This document shows, piece by piece, positions 52,465 to 62,149 of a DNA stretch of 64,000 nt. The notes under the pieces are model-generated. The model had not been told where the DNA came from and did no database searches. It worked only from the letters and a program-made list of their open reading frames with translations. The number at the start of each line of letters is the position of its first letter. Position 1 is the stretch's first letter. The position numbers and the translations under genes were made by a program. This stretch comes from Chloroflexota bacterium (GTDB lineage: Bacteria > Chloroflexota > Anaerolineae > Aggregatilineales > Phototrophicaceae). Location: contig JAPOYS010000115.1 of NCBI GenBank assembly GCA_026706455.1, forward strand, positions 1-64,000. Reading direction: 5' to 3'.

Positions 52465-55404
52465 TATGGCATATTGGCTTCGACCAGGGCAATTTGGTCG
52501 GCGGAGAGTCCATACAATTGGTAAATGTACTGGTCGATGCGCTCTTGCGAAGAGCGCTCGTTGGCGTGACGGTTGGCGTAGATTTTCTTGACCTCGGCCT
52601 CGATACTTGCAACTAGCGCTGACTGGCGTTGGTAATCTGGCACTGGAATACGGTCGGTGATAGGGTTGTCAAAGTGCATCGTCAGCGTTGCCTGCGCAAA
52701 CACAAAGTAGTAGACAAACCAATTCACTAGCTTGCTGTTCAACAGCGCCAATACAAAATGCGACGAAATACTGTCCGAGATCACTTGGATTTGATTTACC
52801 GAATCAAGAATCAAATGATCTTTGTGAGCTTCATCCACTAGTTGCGCTACCAAATGCCGCTGAGTGACAATGTTCTGAATGAGAATATTTCCAGCTCTAA
52901 TTCGTGCCTTTTCGGGTACATCGCCCTGATCATAATAGCCTGCCAATTCGCTAAAGTAATATCGCTTGAGGCTACGTCCTGAAATTACAGGCTCCCCGCG
53001 GCGATGTTTGCTTAGTTTGCTCTGCAGTGCCGCACCGCGAACATTCGTTATATGAGAACCCAAGAATTGCCCGTTTCCTAGCACTTGATGGGCCAATTGA
53101 AGCTCGGTCTCGCTAATGTCATTTAGGTAGAATCCAAAGCGGCGACACTCTTCTTTATCCACGCTACCGACAACTTGAAAGCGATCTTCACGTCTTGTCA
53201 AATTACGATAGCTCCGAGCTGTCTCACTCTGGCTATGCACGTAGATAACCTGCTCAAGCAAGACCTCGGCCCAGCCGCGCCCAACATCAGCGACAAGTTC
53301 CAAGCCACCCAGCAGTCTTGCTCGCAACTTGCGCCAATTGGAGGCGTAGAGAAACGATTTAGGAACAATTAAGCCATGCCCCCCCCCGTGCTATTCTTAA
53401 TGCTTGGATCGAGTGCGCCATGAACAAACCAGCCGTATTCGTCATCCCGAGATTGTATTCCCGCCTGAAGTATTTCCGCTCTTCCGCGCTCAGCTTGGCG
53501 CCATAGGGCGGATTGCCGAAGACGAAAGTAAAGCCTGGATTTTCCAACAAATGCCCGCGCTCGTCGAAAAACACTTCGGGGAATTCGATCGCCCAATGGA
53601 AGGGGCGGCTGAACTTCGAAAATGACGGCTGGAAAACTTGCTTTAAGTCATTAGTAGCGGATTCCAATTCGGTCCGGATTTCGCGGTGGCTCGGGTCGTT
53701 GTGGTCAGCTTCGACAAGATCGGCGCGGAGGCGGCGGATGGTCGCCAAAGCGTCGGCATGCTCAGCCAGGAGCGGAGCATCGGGAGATAATCCAATAAGC
53801 GAGTTACCGACCTTGATATTCTGGTTGAGGATAAGGGGCAGGGTCAGTTTCTTGCTGGCTTTCGCGCCTTCCAAAGCGCGCAGGATGAGATTCATGACTG
53901 CGATTTCGGCGGCTTGGGGGTCAAGATCGACGCCATAGAGATGTTTCTCCAGAATGAGGCGGCGGTAGTTGTCGCGAATGAAAATGCCTTCCGCCTGAAT
54001 TTCACGCACTTCGATAGGAATATCAAGAAACGAATCAATGTGCGCGGTATTCTCGCGATATTCATCTTCCAGTCGCTTGATTTCAGACTGATAGAATTCG
54101 GCCAGAACCTGGTAGGCGTAAATCAGAAAGGAGCCGCTGCCGCAAGCGCTATCGAGGACGCGCAAGTCTCGTATGTCCGCAGAAGTTTTTCGTTCTTCGC
54201 CCGCAAAACGGATGCCCTTGGGCTTGCCATCTTGAGTGCCATAAAGATAACGTCCCAACGTATGGTCGACGATGAAGCGCACAATGTACTGCGGCGTGTA
54301 GTAGCTGCCCTGGGCTTTGCGAGTTTCAAGGTTGTCTTGGATGCTGATCGCGCCGTCTTCTAGAACGAGCGTTTTGCCGAGATACTGCTCGTAGGTATTG
54401 CCGATAATGTCGGCCGGCATTGCGCGGAAACGGGCTTCATAGAGCTTTTCAAAGAGCGGGAATAGGGCTGTATCGCTGAACTGGGCCAGGTCAACTTCGC
54501 TCTGCGCGAATAACGCTGAGTTGTGCATTTGGTCAAAAGAGCGAAACACTACCGATAGTTGATTTTGCAGACCCCCTGCATAGGGATTGTTCTTGCAAGT
54601 CTCATATGCTTTCCACAAGGGTCTGCTGTCGATCACGTAATGGTCTTCGGCAAAACGGATGACAACCAGCCGATCCAAAATTCGTTGGACAACCGAGCGC
54701 AGCAATTGCAATTTGATATTGCCGTCTTCGTTGTATGCCCAAGAGTTCTGGTCGCGGTTCAGAAGGATATCGGTGGCAAGCTGTTCGCGCTGTTCATTGA
54801 TAAACGCCAGATAATCGGTATCGAGGTCTTTGACGACGCGCTGGCTGTTCAGTTTTTCCAGGCTGCCTTCGTTTAGACTATCCCATGATAAATGCCACAG
54901 CAGTTCAAAATCGTCTTTATAGGCGGCTGGCGCTTCAAAGGCGAGAATCAGCCAATCTCGGCGAGCGTTGAATAAACGCAGACATTCAAAATTGCTCAGA
55001 ACTGCCCACTTGCCGCCATTCTCAAAAGCGTAATTGATTGCTTGCTGTTCTTCTTGCGTGCGGTCTACTGCCATCCCGGGCAAAGCAAGCTGGCCGGGAC
55101 CCATTGACCATTCATTGGAATCCGACAATCTCTCGATAAGTCCGAATCGCTTTGCTTCAATAAAGATGTTTTCGTTGTTATCCAAATGGAGGATGCGGTC
55201 GACAGATTTGCCTTTGACGACTGATTTTTCGCGTTCAAACTTGGTGATGTCGTCGATTGGCCAGCCCAGTACATTGCGGAATAGGGGTTCAATATACGAA
55301 CCAAGGACACTGCTTTCGCTATAACTTTCTTTGGATGAAAGTTGGTAATAGGAATCAAGTAAGGCTTTCAGATTTTCCCGAGCTTGCTCTTCCGTCAGAT
55401 GCAC
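52464..55404 (-). pseudogene. Type IIG restriction-modification enzyme, frame broken at a G9 tract
   Basis: A single-chain restriction enzyme and adenine methyltransferase of the Eco57I type. A PD-(D/E)XK nuclease region lies at residues 40-85 (SVDRILHL then IFIEAKRFG). The methyltransferase has motif X TPQYIVRFIVDHTLG, motif I DSACGSGSFLIYA and motif IV NPPYGAKL. The C-terminal TaqI-like specificity domain runs to 52464. At nine G (53379-53387) the frame runs into a stop seven residues later. With eight G the reading continues GGHGLIVPKSFLYASNWRK, the family pattern, giving about 986 residues from GTG 55404 (GAGGGG upstream). The gene is AT-richer by eye than its neighbours, suggesting transfer. 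Confidence 0.87.
53379..53387. repeat. G9/C9 homopolymer tract inside the restriction-modification gene
   Basis: Nine consecutive C on the plus strand (G in the coding strand), at the point where the two halves of the enzyme fall out of frame. A length of 8 (or 11) restores the full product; 9 and 10 both stop within a few codons. This is the behaviour of a phase-variable tract, or of a sequencing error. Confidence 0.85.
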
Positions 55405-55513
55405 AAGCCAAATCCCCTCACGCAACTTGCATTCGAGAAATTATGCCTCCTATTCCAGTCTATCGCCACGTATGTTAATATCCGCTCTCAAACCAAATAC
55501 ACAGTCTCTTCCC

Positions 55514-56791
55514 ATGCCCAAGCTAACCCACAAGACCCTCCCCAACGGACTCACCGTGCTGCTGCGAGAAGTCCACTCGGCGCCGGTTATCACCTGGTGG
55601 CTGGCCTACCGCGTGGGCAGCCGCAACGAGCCAACCGGCTTGACCGGCATCTCCCACTGGGTCGAGCACATGATGTTCAAGGGCACGGAGCGCTTCCCAG
55701 CTGGCGCGCTCGACCGCGAAATCGACCGCGCCGGCGGGCAATGGAACGCCTTCACCTCCATGGACGCCACCAAGTATTTCGAGACCCTGCCCGCGGACAA
55801 GATCGACATCGCCATGCAAGCCGAAGCTGACCGCATGACCCAGGCGCTCTTCGACGCGGACGAGACCGAATCCGAGCGCATGGTCATCATCTCGGAGCGG
55901 CAGGGCGCCGAGAATCAGCCGACCTTCTGGCTGGGCGAAGCGGTGCGCGGGGCGGCTTTCCGCGTGCACGGCTATCATCACGAGATCATCGGCGACGAGA
56001 CCGATCTGCGGACGCTGACGCGCGACGACTTGGTTCGGCATTATCGCCAGCATTACAGCCCGGCGAACGCGGCCGTCATCGCCGTCGGCGCCTTCGACAC
56101 GGAGGACATGCTGGCGACGATTGGGGAGTTGTACGGGGCGATTGCGAGCGATGGCGCGCCCGATCTCTTCTCGCGGCCCGAACCCGCGCAAATGGGCGAG
56201 CGCCGCGTGGTGGTTGAGCGCCCGGGCAAGACCGCCTTCTTCGAGCTTTGCCACCGCGTACCCGCGGCCAGGCACGATGACTGGATGAAGCTGCAGGTGC
56301 TGAACACGATTCTGAGCGGCTCGGGCGGCGCCTCCGACAATAAGACGAGCCGGCTGTATCAAGCGCTGGTCAAGACGGAGATCGCGGCCAGCGTCGGCGC
56401 CTGGCTCACGCCGACGGTGGATCCCTATCTGTACAGCATCATTGTCACGATGCGCGAGGGGCGCTCGCCGGATGAAGCGGAAGCGGTGCTGCTGGACGAA
56501 ATCGCGCGCTTGCGAGCCGATGGCGTCAGCGAAACGGAGATGACGCGGGCGCGGAAACAGACGCGCGCCGCCTTCGCCTATCGCACCGAAAGCGTAACCG
56601 AGCAAGCCTATTGGCTGGCGCAGTCCTTCATTCTGGGCGATGTGAATTGGTTCGACCAGTATGCCGAGCGGCTGATGCGGGTGACGGCGGAGGATGTGCG
56701 CGCGGTCGCGGAGCGATATCTGGTCGCGCGCAACCGCGTGGTCGGCATTCTGCATCCGATCGATGCCGAGGGGGAGGCGGCGCCCGCATGA
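55514..56791 (+). CDS. M16 family zinc peptidase, catalytic
   Basis: A 425-residue M16 peptidase with the inverted zinc motif HWVEHMMFKGT (HxxEH) and the third ligand Glu in ESERMVIISE. It resembles processing-peptidase-like proteins of bacteria. The ATG at 55514 is the family start; no clear RBS is seen. It overlaps the second M16 gene by four bases (ATGA), and the two probably form a heterodimer. Confidence 0.9.
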   Translation: MPKLTHKTLPNGLTVLLREVHSAPVITWWLAYRVGSRNEPTGLTGISHWVEHMMFKGTERFPAGALDREIDRAGGQWNAFTSMDATKYFETLPADKIDIAMQAEADRMTQALFDADETESERMVIISERQGAENQPTFWLGEAVRGAAFRVHGYHHEIIGDETDLRTLTRDDLVRHYRQHYSPANAAVIAVGAFDTEDMLATIGELYGAIASDGAPDLFSRPEPAQMGERRVVVERPGKTAFFELCHRVPAARHDDWMKLQVLNTILSGSGGASDNKTSRLYQALVKTEIAASVGAWLTPTVDPYLYSIIVTMREGRSPDEAEAVLLDEIARLRADGVSETEMTRARKQTRAAFAYRTESVTEQAYWLAQSFILGDVNWFDQYAERLMRVTAEDVRAVAERYLVARNRVVGILHPIDAEGEAAPA

Positions 56792-58098
56792 CGAGATCGC
56801 GAAAGAGCGTACCCAGGGCGAGCAATATCGCGCGCGTCGAGCTGGATACCGGCGCTACGATTCTGGCTTACGAGAACCCAGCGGTGCAGTCGGTCAATCT
56901 GATGGGCTCGCTGCACGCGGGCAGCATCTATGAATCGCCGGCGCAGAATGGCTTGGCTTCGCTGGTCGCGGGCGCCTTGAAGACCGGCACGCGGACTCGC
57001 GATTTCGACGCGATTCATCGCGCGCTGGAAGATGTCGGCGCGGACCTGGGCTTTCGCGGGCACATCCACAAGTTGGGCTTTTCCGGCAAGAGCCTGGCGG
57101 AGGATCTTGGTCTGCTGCTGGATGTCGCCAGCGACGCGTTGCGCAATCCGGTCTTCCCGGCTGAGCATGTCGATCGCTTGCGCGGCGAACGTTTGACCTG
57201 GCTGCAATACAGCAGCTTCGACACGCGATATCGGGCGGCGAAAGCCATGCGCGAGGCTCTCTATCCTAAGTCGCATCCCTACCATTTCGGGACCTACGGC
57301 AGCGAAGAGACGGTCTCCGCGCTCAGGGCTGATGATTTGCGCGCCTATCATGACGCGCATTTCGGTCCGCGCGGCCTGATCCTGGTCATCGTGGGCGCTG
57401 TTACCGCAAGTCAGGCGATTGAGCTGGCGACGAGCGCCTTTGGCGACTGGCGCAATCCCGAGCAACCCGAGGCGCGGCCCGCGCCCCAGCCGGAGTCCAG
57501 CGGCGGGGACGAGCGACAGACCGTCTTTGTGGCTGGCAAGACGCAATCCGACATCTGCATGGGCGTCGTCGGTCCGGCGCGCGCGGCTGACGATTATCTG
57601 GCGGCGCAGCTGGCAAACAGCATCCTGGGCGAATTCGGCATGATGGGCCGCATCGGCAAGAGCGTGCGCGAAGAAAAGGGACTGGCGTACTATGCCTACA
57701 GTCGCCTCGGCGGCGGTCATGGACCCGATCCCTGGACCATCAGCGCCGGCGTCAATCCCGACAATGTCGAGCTGGCGATCGCATCCATCATTGAAGAGAC
57801 CGAGCGCCTGACCACAGATTTGGTCTCCGATGAGGATTTGGCGGACAACCAGAGCTACTTCACCGGTCGCATGCCGCTGCAGCTGGAGAGCAACGAGGGC
57901 ATCGCCTCAAGCCTCCATAGCATGGAGAGCTTCGATTTGGGCTTGAACTATCTGGCGAATTATGACGACTTGATCTATGGCGTCACAAAGCAGGACCTGC
58001 TGCGCGCGGCGCAAGCCTATCTGCCGCGCGAGCGAATGGTTATCGCCGTCGCCGGACCGGAACTTGAGAAGGTCGAGCTCGACGCAGAGGCTTTGTGA
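56788..58098 (+). CDS. M16 family protein, non-catalytic partner
   Basis: A 436-residue M16 homologue in which the HxxEH motif is replaced by NGLASLVAGAL, so no zinc is expected. R and Y residues of the C-terminal half (SVREEKGLAYYAYSRL) are retained, as in the substrate-binding subunit of two-subunit M16 peptidases. It is translationally coupled to the catalytic gene before it (ATGA) and to the gene after it (GTGA). Confidence 0.88.
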   Translation: MTRSRKSVPRASNIARVELDTGATILAYENPAVQSVNLMGSLHAGSIYESPAQNGLASLVAGALKTGTRTRDFDAIHRALEDVGADLGFRGHIHKLGFSGKSLAEDLGLLLDVASDALRNPVFPAEHVDRLRGERLTWLQYSSFDTRYRAAKAMREALYPKSHPYHFGTYGSEETVSALRADDLRAYHDAHFGPRGLILVIVGAVTASQAIELATSAFGDWRNPEQPEARPAPQPESSGGDERQTVFVAGKTQSDICMGVVGPARAADDYLAAQLANSILGEFGMMGRIGKSVREEKGLAYYAYSRLGGGHGPDPWTISAGVNPDNVELAIASIIEETERLTTDLVSDEDLADNQSYFTGRMPLQLESNEGIASSLHSMESFDLGLNYLANYDDLIYGVTKQDLLRAAQAYLPRERMVIAVAGPELEKVELDAEAL

Positions 58099-58385
58099 CG
58101 GCGCAGAGCTCGACAGCTAAGACCGTATCGAACGATCTTGCCGCGCTGAAAAACATTGGTCCCAAATCCGCTGAGAGGCTGCGCGCGGTCGGCATAGAAT
58201 CGCGCGCGCAGATTGAAGAGCTCGGCGCCGTCGAGGTATACCGGCGGCTGACCCGCATTTATCCAGCCTCCTTGACGATGCTGTGGGCCTTGCAAGGCGC
58301 GCTGATGGACTTGCCCTTTCATCAAGTGCCGGCCGAGATTAAGTCGGCGCTGCTGGATGACCTGACAGAACGGCGCCCGCAATAG
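58095..58385 (+). CDS. TfoX C-terminal-like helix-hairpin-helix protein
   Basis: A 96-residue protein of the TfoX/Sxy C-terminal family: LKNIGPKSAERLRAVGI is a helix-hairpin-helix, followed by VYRRLTRIYPASLTMLWALQ. The N-terminal TfoX domain is absent. It may bind DNA or protein. GTG start with a four-base overlap to the M16 gene. Confidence 0.8.
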   Translation: MTAQSSTAKTVSNDLAALKNIGPKSAERLRAVGIESRAQIEELGAVEVYRRLTRIYPASLTMLWALQGALMDLPFHQVPAEIKSALLDDLTERRPQ

Positions 58386-58421
58386 CGCAAACGGAGTGAG
58401 CCGCAGAGCGAAAAAAGGCGC

Positions 58422-58427
58422 TATAAT
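58422..58427 (+). promoter_or_regulatory. -10 box of probable fabF promoter
   Basis: A perfect TATAAT five bases before an in-frame ATG at 58433, so the transcript may start at that ATG (leaderless). The -35 region is not recognisable. Confidence 0.4.
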
Positions 58428-58486
58428 GGCTGATGCTTAGGGGCAGGCCAGCTGGCGCGCTGGCGGCAAGAGAAAGCGCATCTGAA

Positions 58487-59725
58487 GTGGAGAAACGAAT
58501 CGTAATCACCGGCATGGGATTGGTCAGCCCGGTCGGAAATAACGTGGACGACTCCTGGGCGAATATCCGCGCCGGCAACTCCGGCATTGATTGGATAACT
58601 CTTTTTGACGCCGAGTTGGTCGAAAATCGCGTGGCCGGCGAAGTCAAAGACTTAGACCTGGTCGGTCGCTTCGGCCGGCGCGAAATGAGGCGGATGGATC
58701 GCGCGCAAATGCTGGCGCTGGTGGCCGCTGACGAAGCGCTGCAAGACGCCGGAATCGAGATCACGGACGAGAACAAATACGATGTCGGCGTGGTCGTCGG
58801 CTCCGGGATCGGCGGGATCGTGACCGTCGTGCAGGCTTTGCAAGGCTTCCAGGCGCGGGGCCATCGAGGCGTCAGTCCCGTCATTGTGCCGGCGCTCCTG
58901 CACGATGGCATCAGCTCGCGCGTTTCCATGCATTTCGGTCTGAAAGGACCGAACTACAATATCACGGCCGCTTGCGCCACCAGCAACAATTCGCTGGGCG
59001 ATGCCGCCGACTTGATCCGCATGGGGCGCGCGGATGTGATGGTCGCGGGCGGCAGCGAAGCCTGCATCATGCCGATGGTCATCAGCGGCTTTAACAACAT
59101 GAAAGTGCTGACGAACACGGAGGATATTCCACAGAAGGCGTCGCGCCCCTTTGACGCGACGCGCGATGGATTCGTGGCCGCGGAAGGCGCCGCCCTGATG
59201 ATTCTGGAAGGCCTCGAACACGCGCGGGCGCGGGGCGCGCGGATTTACGCCGAGCTCACAGGTTACGGGCATACCTCGGACGCGTTTCACGTGACGGCGC
59301 CCAACCCGGATGGCGTGGATGCGGCCGAGGCGATGCGCCGCGCCATGCGGGAAGCCGGGATCAGCGCCGGCGACATCAGCTATATCAACGCCCATGGGAC
59401 AGCCACGCAACTCAACGACAAGAGCGAAACCCTGGCCATCAAGCAAGCGCTGGCGGAAGAAGCCTACAATATTCCTATCAGTTCGACAAAGTCCATGACC
59501 GGGCACATTCTGGGCGCGACCGCCGCCGCCGAAGCCATCTTCTCAGTCAAAGCGCTGCAAGACAACTTCATTCCGCCGACTATCAACTTGGACAGGCCAG
59601 ATCCGGATTGCGATCTCGATTATACGCCGCAGGTCGGCCTGGCCCGCGATATCGAGCACGTGCTCAGCAATTCCTTCGGCTTCGGCGGCCACAACACAGC
59701 CGTTGTCATCAGCCGCTTCCATTAG
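58487..59725 (+). CDS. fabF: 3-oxoacyl-[ACP] synthase II
   Basis: A 412-residue KAS II of fatty-acid elongation. The catalytic Cys is in NITAACATSNNSLGDA, the two His in NAHGTATQLND and MTGHILGATAAAEA, with the active Lys in STKSMTGH. The family start MEKRIVITGMGLVSPVG suggests GTG 58487, but ATG 58433, which may head a leaderless transcript, would add 18 residues. No acpP or other fab gene adjoins it. Confidence 0.92.
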   Translation: MEKRIVITGMGLVSPVGNNVDDSWANIRAGNSGIDWITLFDAELVENRVAGEVKDLDLVGRFGRREMRRMDRAQMLALVAADEALQDAGIEITDENKYDVGVVVGSGIGGIVTVVQALQGFQARGHRGVSPVIVPALLHDGISSRVSMHFGLKGPNYNITAACATSNNSLGDAADLIRMGRADVMVAGGSEACIMPMVISGFNNMKVLTNTEDIPQKASRPFDATRDGFVAAEGAALMILEGLEHARARGARIYAELTGYGHTSDAFHVTAPNPDGVDAAEAMRRAMREAGISAGDISYINAHGTATQLNDKSETLAIKQALAEEAYNIPISSTKSMTGHILGATAAAEAIFSVKALQDNFIPPTINLDRPDPDCDLDYTPQVGLARDIEHVLSNSFGFGGHNTAVVISRFH

Positions 59726-59734
59726 CCGCAATCG

Positions 59735-60250
59735 CTAGGGCGACACAATCTGAGCGAGAATCTCTTCAAATGCCGCGTCAGCCAGCGCGCGAATTTCGCT
59801 ATCGCTTCTATCTTGAATGGGATGAGGCACATAGCAGGCGGCTGGCGCAAAACCCAAAGCCACCCCTTGCGCGGCGGCCGCTTCCACAAACTCGTCAGAG
59901 GCGACGAACATGGCGGGAATCCCCTGCGCTTCCAGGTCACTGATGTCATGCACACTGCACGACGTGCATGAGCCTCAATCAGCGAGCGCTTCAATCACCG
60001 CGTCGCACTCGTTGGCAATCCGATGCTGCAAGTCGGCCGGCGCCACCCGCGCGAAGGTGGGCTTGCGATAGCGCCGAGAAGCGACGCCCATTTGCGCCAG
60101 CTTCGCCTCTAAATGATCGAGGAAGACATCGCCGCGCGGCTTTGATATATCCAACAGCGCGACCCGCGCCCCGCTCAAGGACGACGGACGCGGAACGACT
60201 TCTCGCTGCGCCGGCAGCAACTCGCTGGTTGGATCCAATAGTGTTGCCAT
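59735..60250 (-). CDS. UGSC family selenoprotein (in-frame TGA as Sec)
   Basis: A 171-residue protein read through an in-frame TGA at 59977-59975. Around it the sequence is ALAD-U-GSCTSCSVHDI, the hallmark U-G-S-C motif of the UGSC (seleno)protein family, with a further Cys three residues on. The region before starts at ATG 60250 behind AAGGAG and contains VALLDISKPRGDVFLDHLE. The part after the TGA is in the same frame and conserved in character to a TAG. A hairpin directly follows the TGA. The function is unknown; a thiol/selenol redox or reductase role is inferred. Confidence 0.88.
59940..59982 (-). promoter_or_regulatory. Putative bacterial SECIS element of the UGSC gene
   Basis: On the minus strand TCATGCAC and GTGCATGA form a perfect eight-base stem with a ten-base loop, three bases after the TGA. 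Below it CTGAT and ATCAG can pair around the TGA, placing it in an internal bulge as in the E. coli fdhF element. Confidence 0.6.
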
Positions 60251-60440
60251 GATCAGCTCCTTTTCATATTTGTCTCGCAATTCGAGTTCAGTAGTCTTTG
60301 TCAAGCGAGGGCGAGACAAGTCTCGCCCCTACAGATCCGCATTTCAATGGGCGCCCGATAGTGAGTTCATTTATGATGCGTCTCATAAACGACGTATTGC
60401 CTTCAAGTATCTTTCTTGAAACTGCTTCTGTATGCCTGCC
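60251..60440. other. Gap between the thioredoxin fusion and the UGSC gene
   Basis: No gene is supported. It contains repeat copy 3 and, at 60402-60420, a TTCAAG/CTTGAA inverted pair without a T-run. A TTGACA on the minus strand near 60298 has no good -10, so separate transcription of the UGSC gene is unproven. Confidence 0.4.
60309..60332. repeat. GTAGGGGCGA-type hairpin, copy 3 (short)
   Basis: GGGCGAGAC and GTCTCGCCC form a nine-base stem with a two-base loop, followed by CTAC, i.e. the right terminus of the element at 15157. Confidence 0.6.
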
Positions 60441-61901
60441 TTACGACTTAATCGCTACCGTTACCGGCACGCTGCCGCCGGGACCGCTGCCCGCCCAGCC
60501 GGTGATGACGGCCGACCACATACCGGCGGCGCCGCCGGCATGCGCGATCAGCAAACCGCCCGGGCGGAACTTCAACAGTCGTTTGTCCGCCAGGTAATCC
60601 GGCATGCCCTCCGCTATGCCGTCCGCGCCAGCCAATACATCATGCCCGTCGACGGTCAACTCCTCGTCAAGCGCTGCGCGAAAACGCGCTTTCGTCCAGC
60701 CAGCTTCACGAAAGACGCGCATATTTTCCGGACTGACGATGAGCAGGGCATCGGTCCGCCCATAAATCTTGCGATGATAAACCGTTTGCAGGGTCAACGC
60801 CAAGCTGCGCGTGAGCGATTCGGGCGCGCGCGACTTCTGGTCGCCGACCGGATGAACGCCGCCGCCGGCGAAGAGCGTTACTGTCGACTGATCAGGGCTG
60901 AACCCGCGCTCGACCGCCAGTGACTCCCAGTAGGAATCACGCTCGCGCTCGGCGAAGCAAAAGCCGAGTTTACCGGGTTGCCCCAGCGTGGCGCGATCAA
61001 CGCCGCCGGGCAGGCCGCCGCCCACATTGCGAATCACCAATTGCAGCGCCCGCCCGATTGTCGAATTGGCGCGATTGCCCTGCCCCAAAACATTGTGGCT
61101 AGAATTCATGCCAATGCGATCGGCGATGGGACCGTTGACGATGACGATGGGACCGGAGAAATAGGTGGTCGCCAAAATGCCGTGCATGCAGAATTCATCG
61201 AGGCAGGCCGCTTCAACCGCCGCCAGCACGACCGGCATATATTCCGGTTTGCAGCCAGCCATTACGGCGTTTATCGCGACCTTTTCGATGGTGCAGGCGA
61301 CCTTGTCAGGCGGGATGACGCCGATGATCTCAGACGGCGAGCGCGTTGTGCCCGCCAGCATCTTCAAGACGCGCTCTTCTGTCGGCGGCACCAAGGGCAA
61401 CCCGTCCGACCAGCCGCGCTCGTACATCAACTCGTGCTCGTCCTGCTGTGAAGCCACATCGACGCGGCGCGTCTGTAATACCGTATCGCCAAATTTGTAA
61501 GCCAGTTTTTCCGGCATGCCGGGCTCAACGGTCTTGGACGCGCAGCCGGGGCTGAACGCAGGCAAGTCGGCGCCAAGCTCAGGCAAGTTCGCAAGCTGGC
61601 GCCAGCTTGCGCGCTGCCATCCGACCAAGCGGGCCCGTTCCTCGCCGGCCTCCACAAAAATCAGGGTCGGCACAATCTCAATATCCAGTCGATACGACCG
61701 CTCCAATTCTCGGTCGTCAATCACGCCGCTGACGCTCGCCGGAAAGTCGGGGGCATCTTGCGAATAGAGGCGTAGATCGCGGGACCCAGCCAGCGCCTGA
61801 ATCGCTGGCTCGATGAGGCGGCAGGTGGCGCAATCGCGCTTCACCACCGCGATATAACCGGTGAAATCCTCAGGAATGGCTGCCATTGCCTTGATTTCCA
61901 T
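60441..61901 (-). CDS. Thioredoxin-domain protein fused to a large domain of unknown function
   Basis: A 486-residue protein. Residues 1-115 are thioredoxin-like: KRDCATCRLIEP carries the CxxC and EIVPTLIFVEAGEE the cis-Pro strand. After a linker, residues 150-486 form one large domain I do not recognise, opening with ERGWSDGLPLVPPTEERVL. It includes VAINAVMAGCKPEYMPVV, the Cys pair region LDEFCMHGILATTYFSGP and VNGPIADRIGMNSSHNVLG. It lies just upstream of the UGSC selenoprotein on the same strand. A redox partner role for the selenoprotein is inferred. Confidence 0.78.
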   Translation of the reverse strand: MEIKAMAAIPEDFTGYIAVVKRDCATCRLIEPAIQALAGSRDLRLYSQDAPDFPASVSGVIDDRELERSYRLDIEIVPTLIFVEAGEERARLVGWQRASWRQLANLPELGADLPAFSPGCASKTVEPGMPEKLAYKFGDTVLQTRRVDVASQQDEHELMYERGWSDGLPLVPPTEERVLKMLAGTTRSPSEIIGVIPPDKVACTIEKVAINAVMAGCKPEYMPVVLAAVEAACLDEFCMHGILATTYFSGPIVIVNGPIADRIGMNSSHNVLGQGNRANSTIGRALQLVIRNVGGGLPGGVDRATLGQPGKLGFCFAERERDSYWESLAVERGFSPDQSTVTLFAGGGVHPVGDQKSRAPESLTRSLALTLQTVYHRKIYGRTDALLIVSPENMRVFREAGWTKARFRAALDEELTVDGHDVLAGADGIAEGMPDYLADKRLLKFRPGGLLIAHAGGAAGMWSAVITGWAGSGPGGSVPVTVAIKS

Positions 61902-61979
61902 AGGTCACACATTGCATTCTATCGCCCAGCGCGCGAGGGCGCAAAAGGTTGAACTACCGGCCAATTGCGGCTATTCTAG

Positions 61980-62147
61980 ATGCTGGATGCTCTTACCTTG
62001 GCATGGGTGACAAAGTTGAAACTGTCCGATATATTCCGCGAGGGCTCCGATGCGCGCAAGCTCTTCGCGAAGTTCTACGCTGTTGGCGCAATCGGCGTGA
62101 TCTTAACTGTTCTCGTGCTGCTGGCAATCGCCACTCGCGGCGCCTGA
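61980..62147 (+). CDS. Possible small single-pass membrane protein
   Basis: A 55-residue reading frame. It has a charged amphipathic stretch (KLKLSDIFREGSDARKLF) followed by one hydrophobic helix (FYAVGAIGVILTVLVLLAIA). It lies on the plus strand in the gap between two minus-strand genes. No ribosome binding site is seen, and later starts are possible. It may be a real small protein or chance. Confidence 0.35.
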   Translation: MLDALTLAWVTKLKLSDIFREGSDARKLFAKFYAVGAIGVILTVLVLLAIATRGA

Positions 62148-62149
62148 CG

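Noticed and set aside
53359..53404. Two separate restriction genes rather than one broken gene
   Set aside because: The second half has no start or RBS of its own and continues the family pattern exactly when one G is removed.
55523..56755. A 410-codon minus-strand frame opposite the M16 peptidase
   Set aside because: The plus strand carries a clear zinc motif and family pattern; the antisense frame is a GC-driven shadow. The same holds for the frame at 47722-48756.
60402..60420. TTCAAG/CTTGAA pair as a terminator
   Set aside because: It is AT-rich, has no T-run and only six base pairs.
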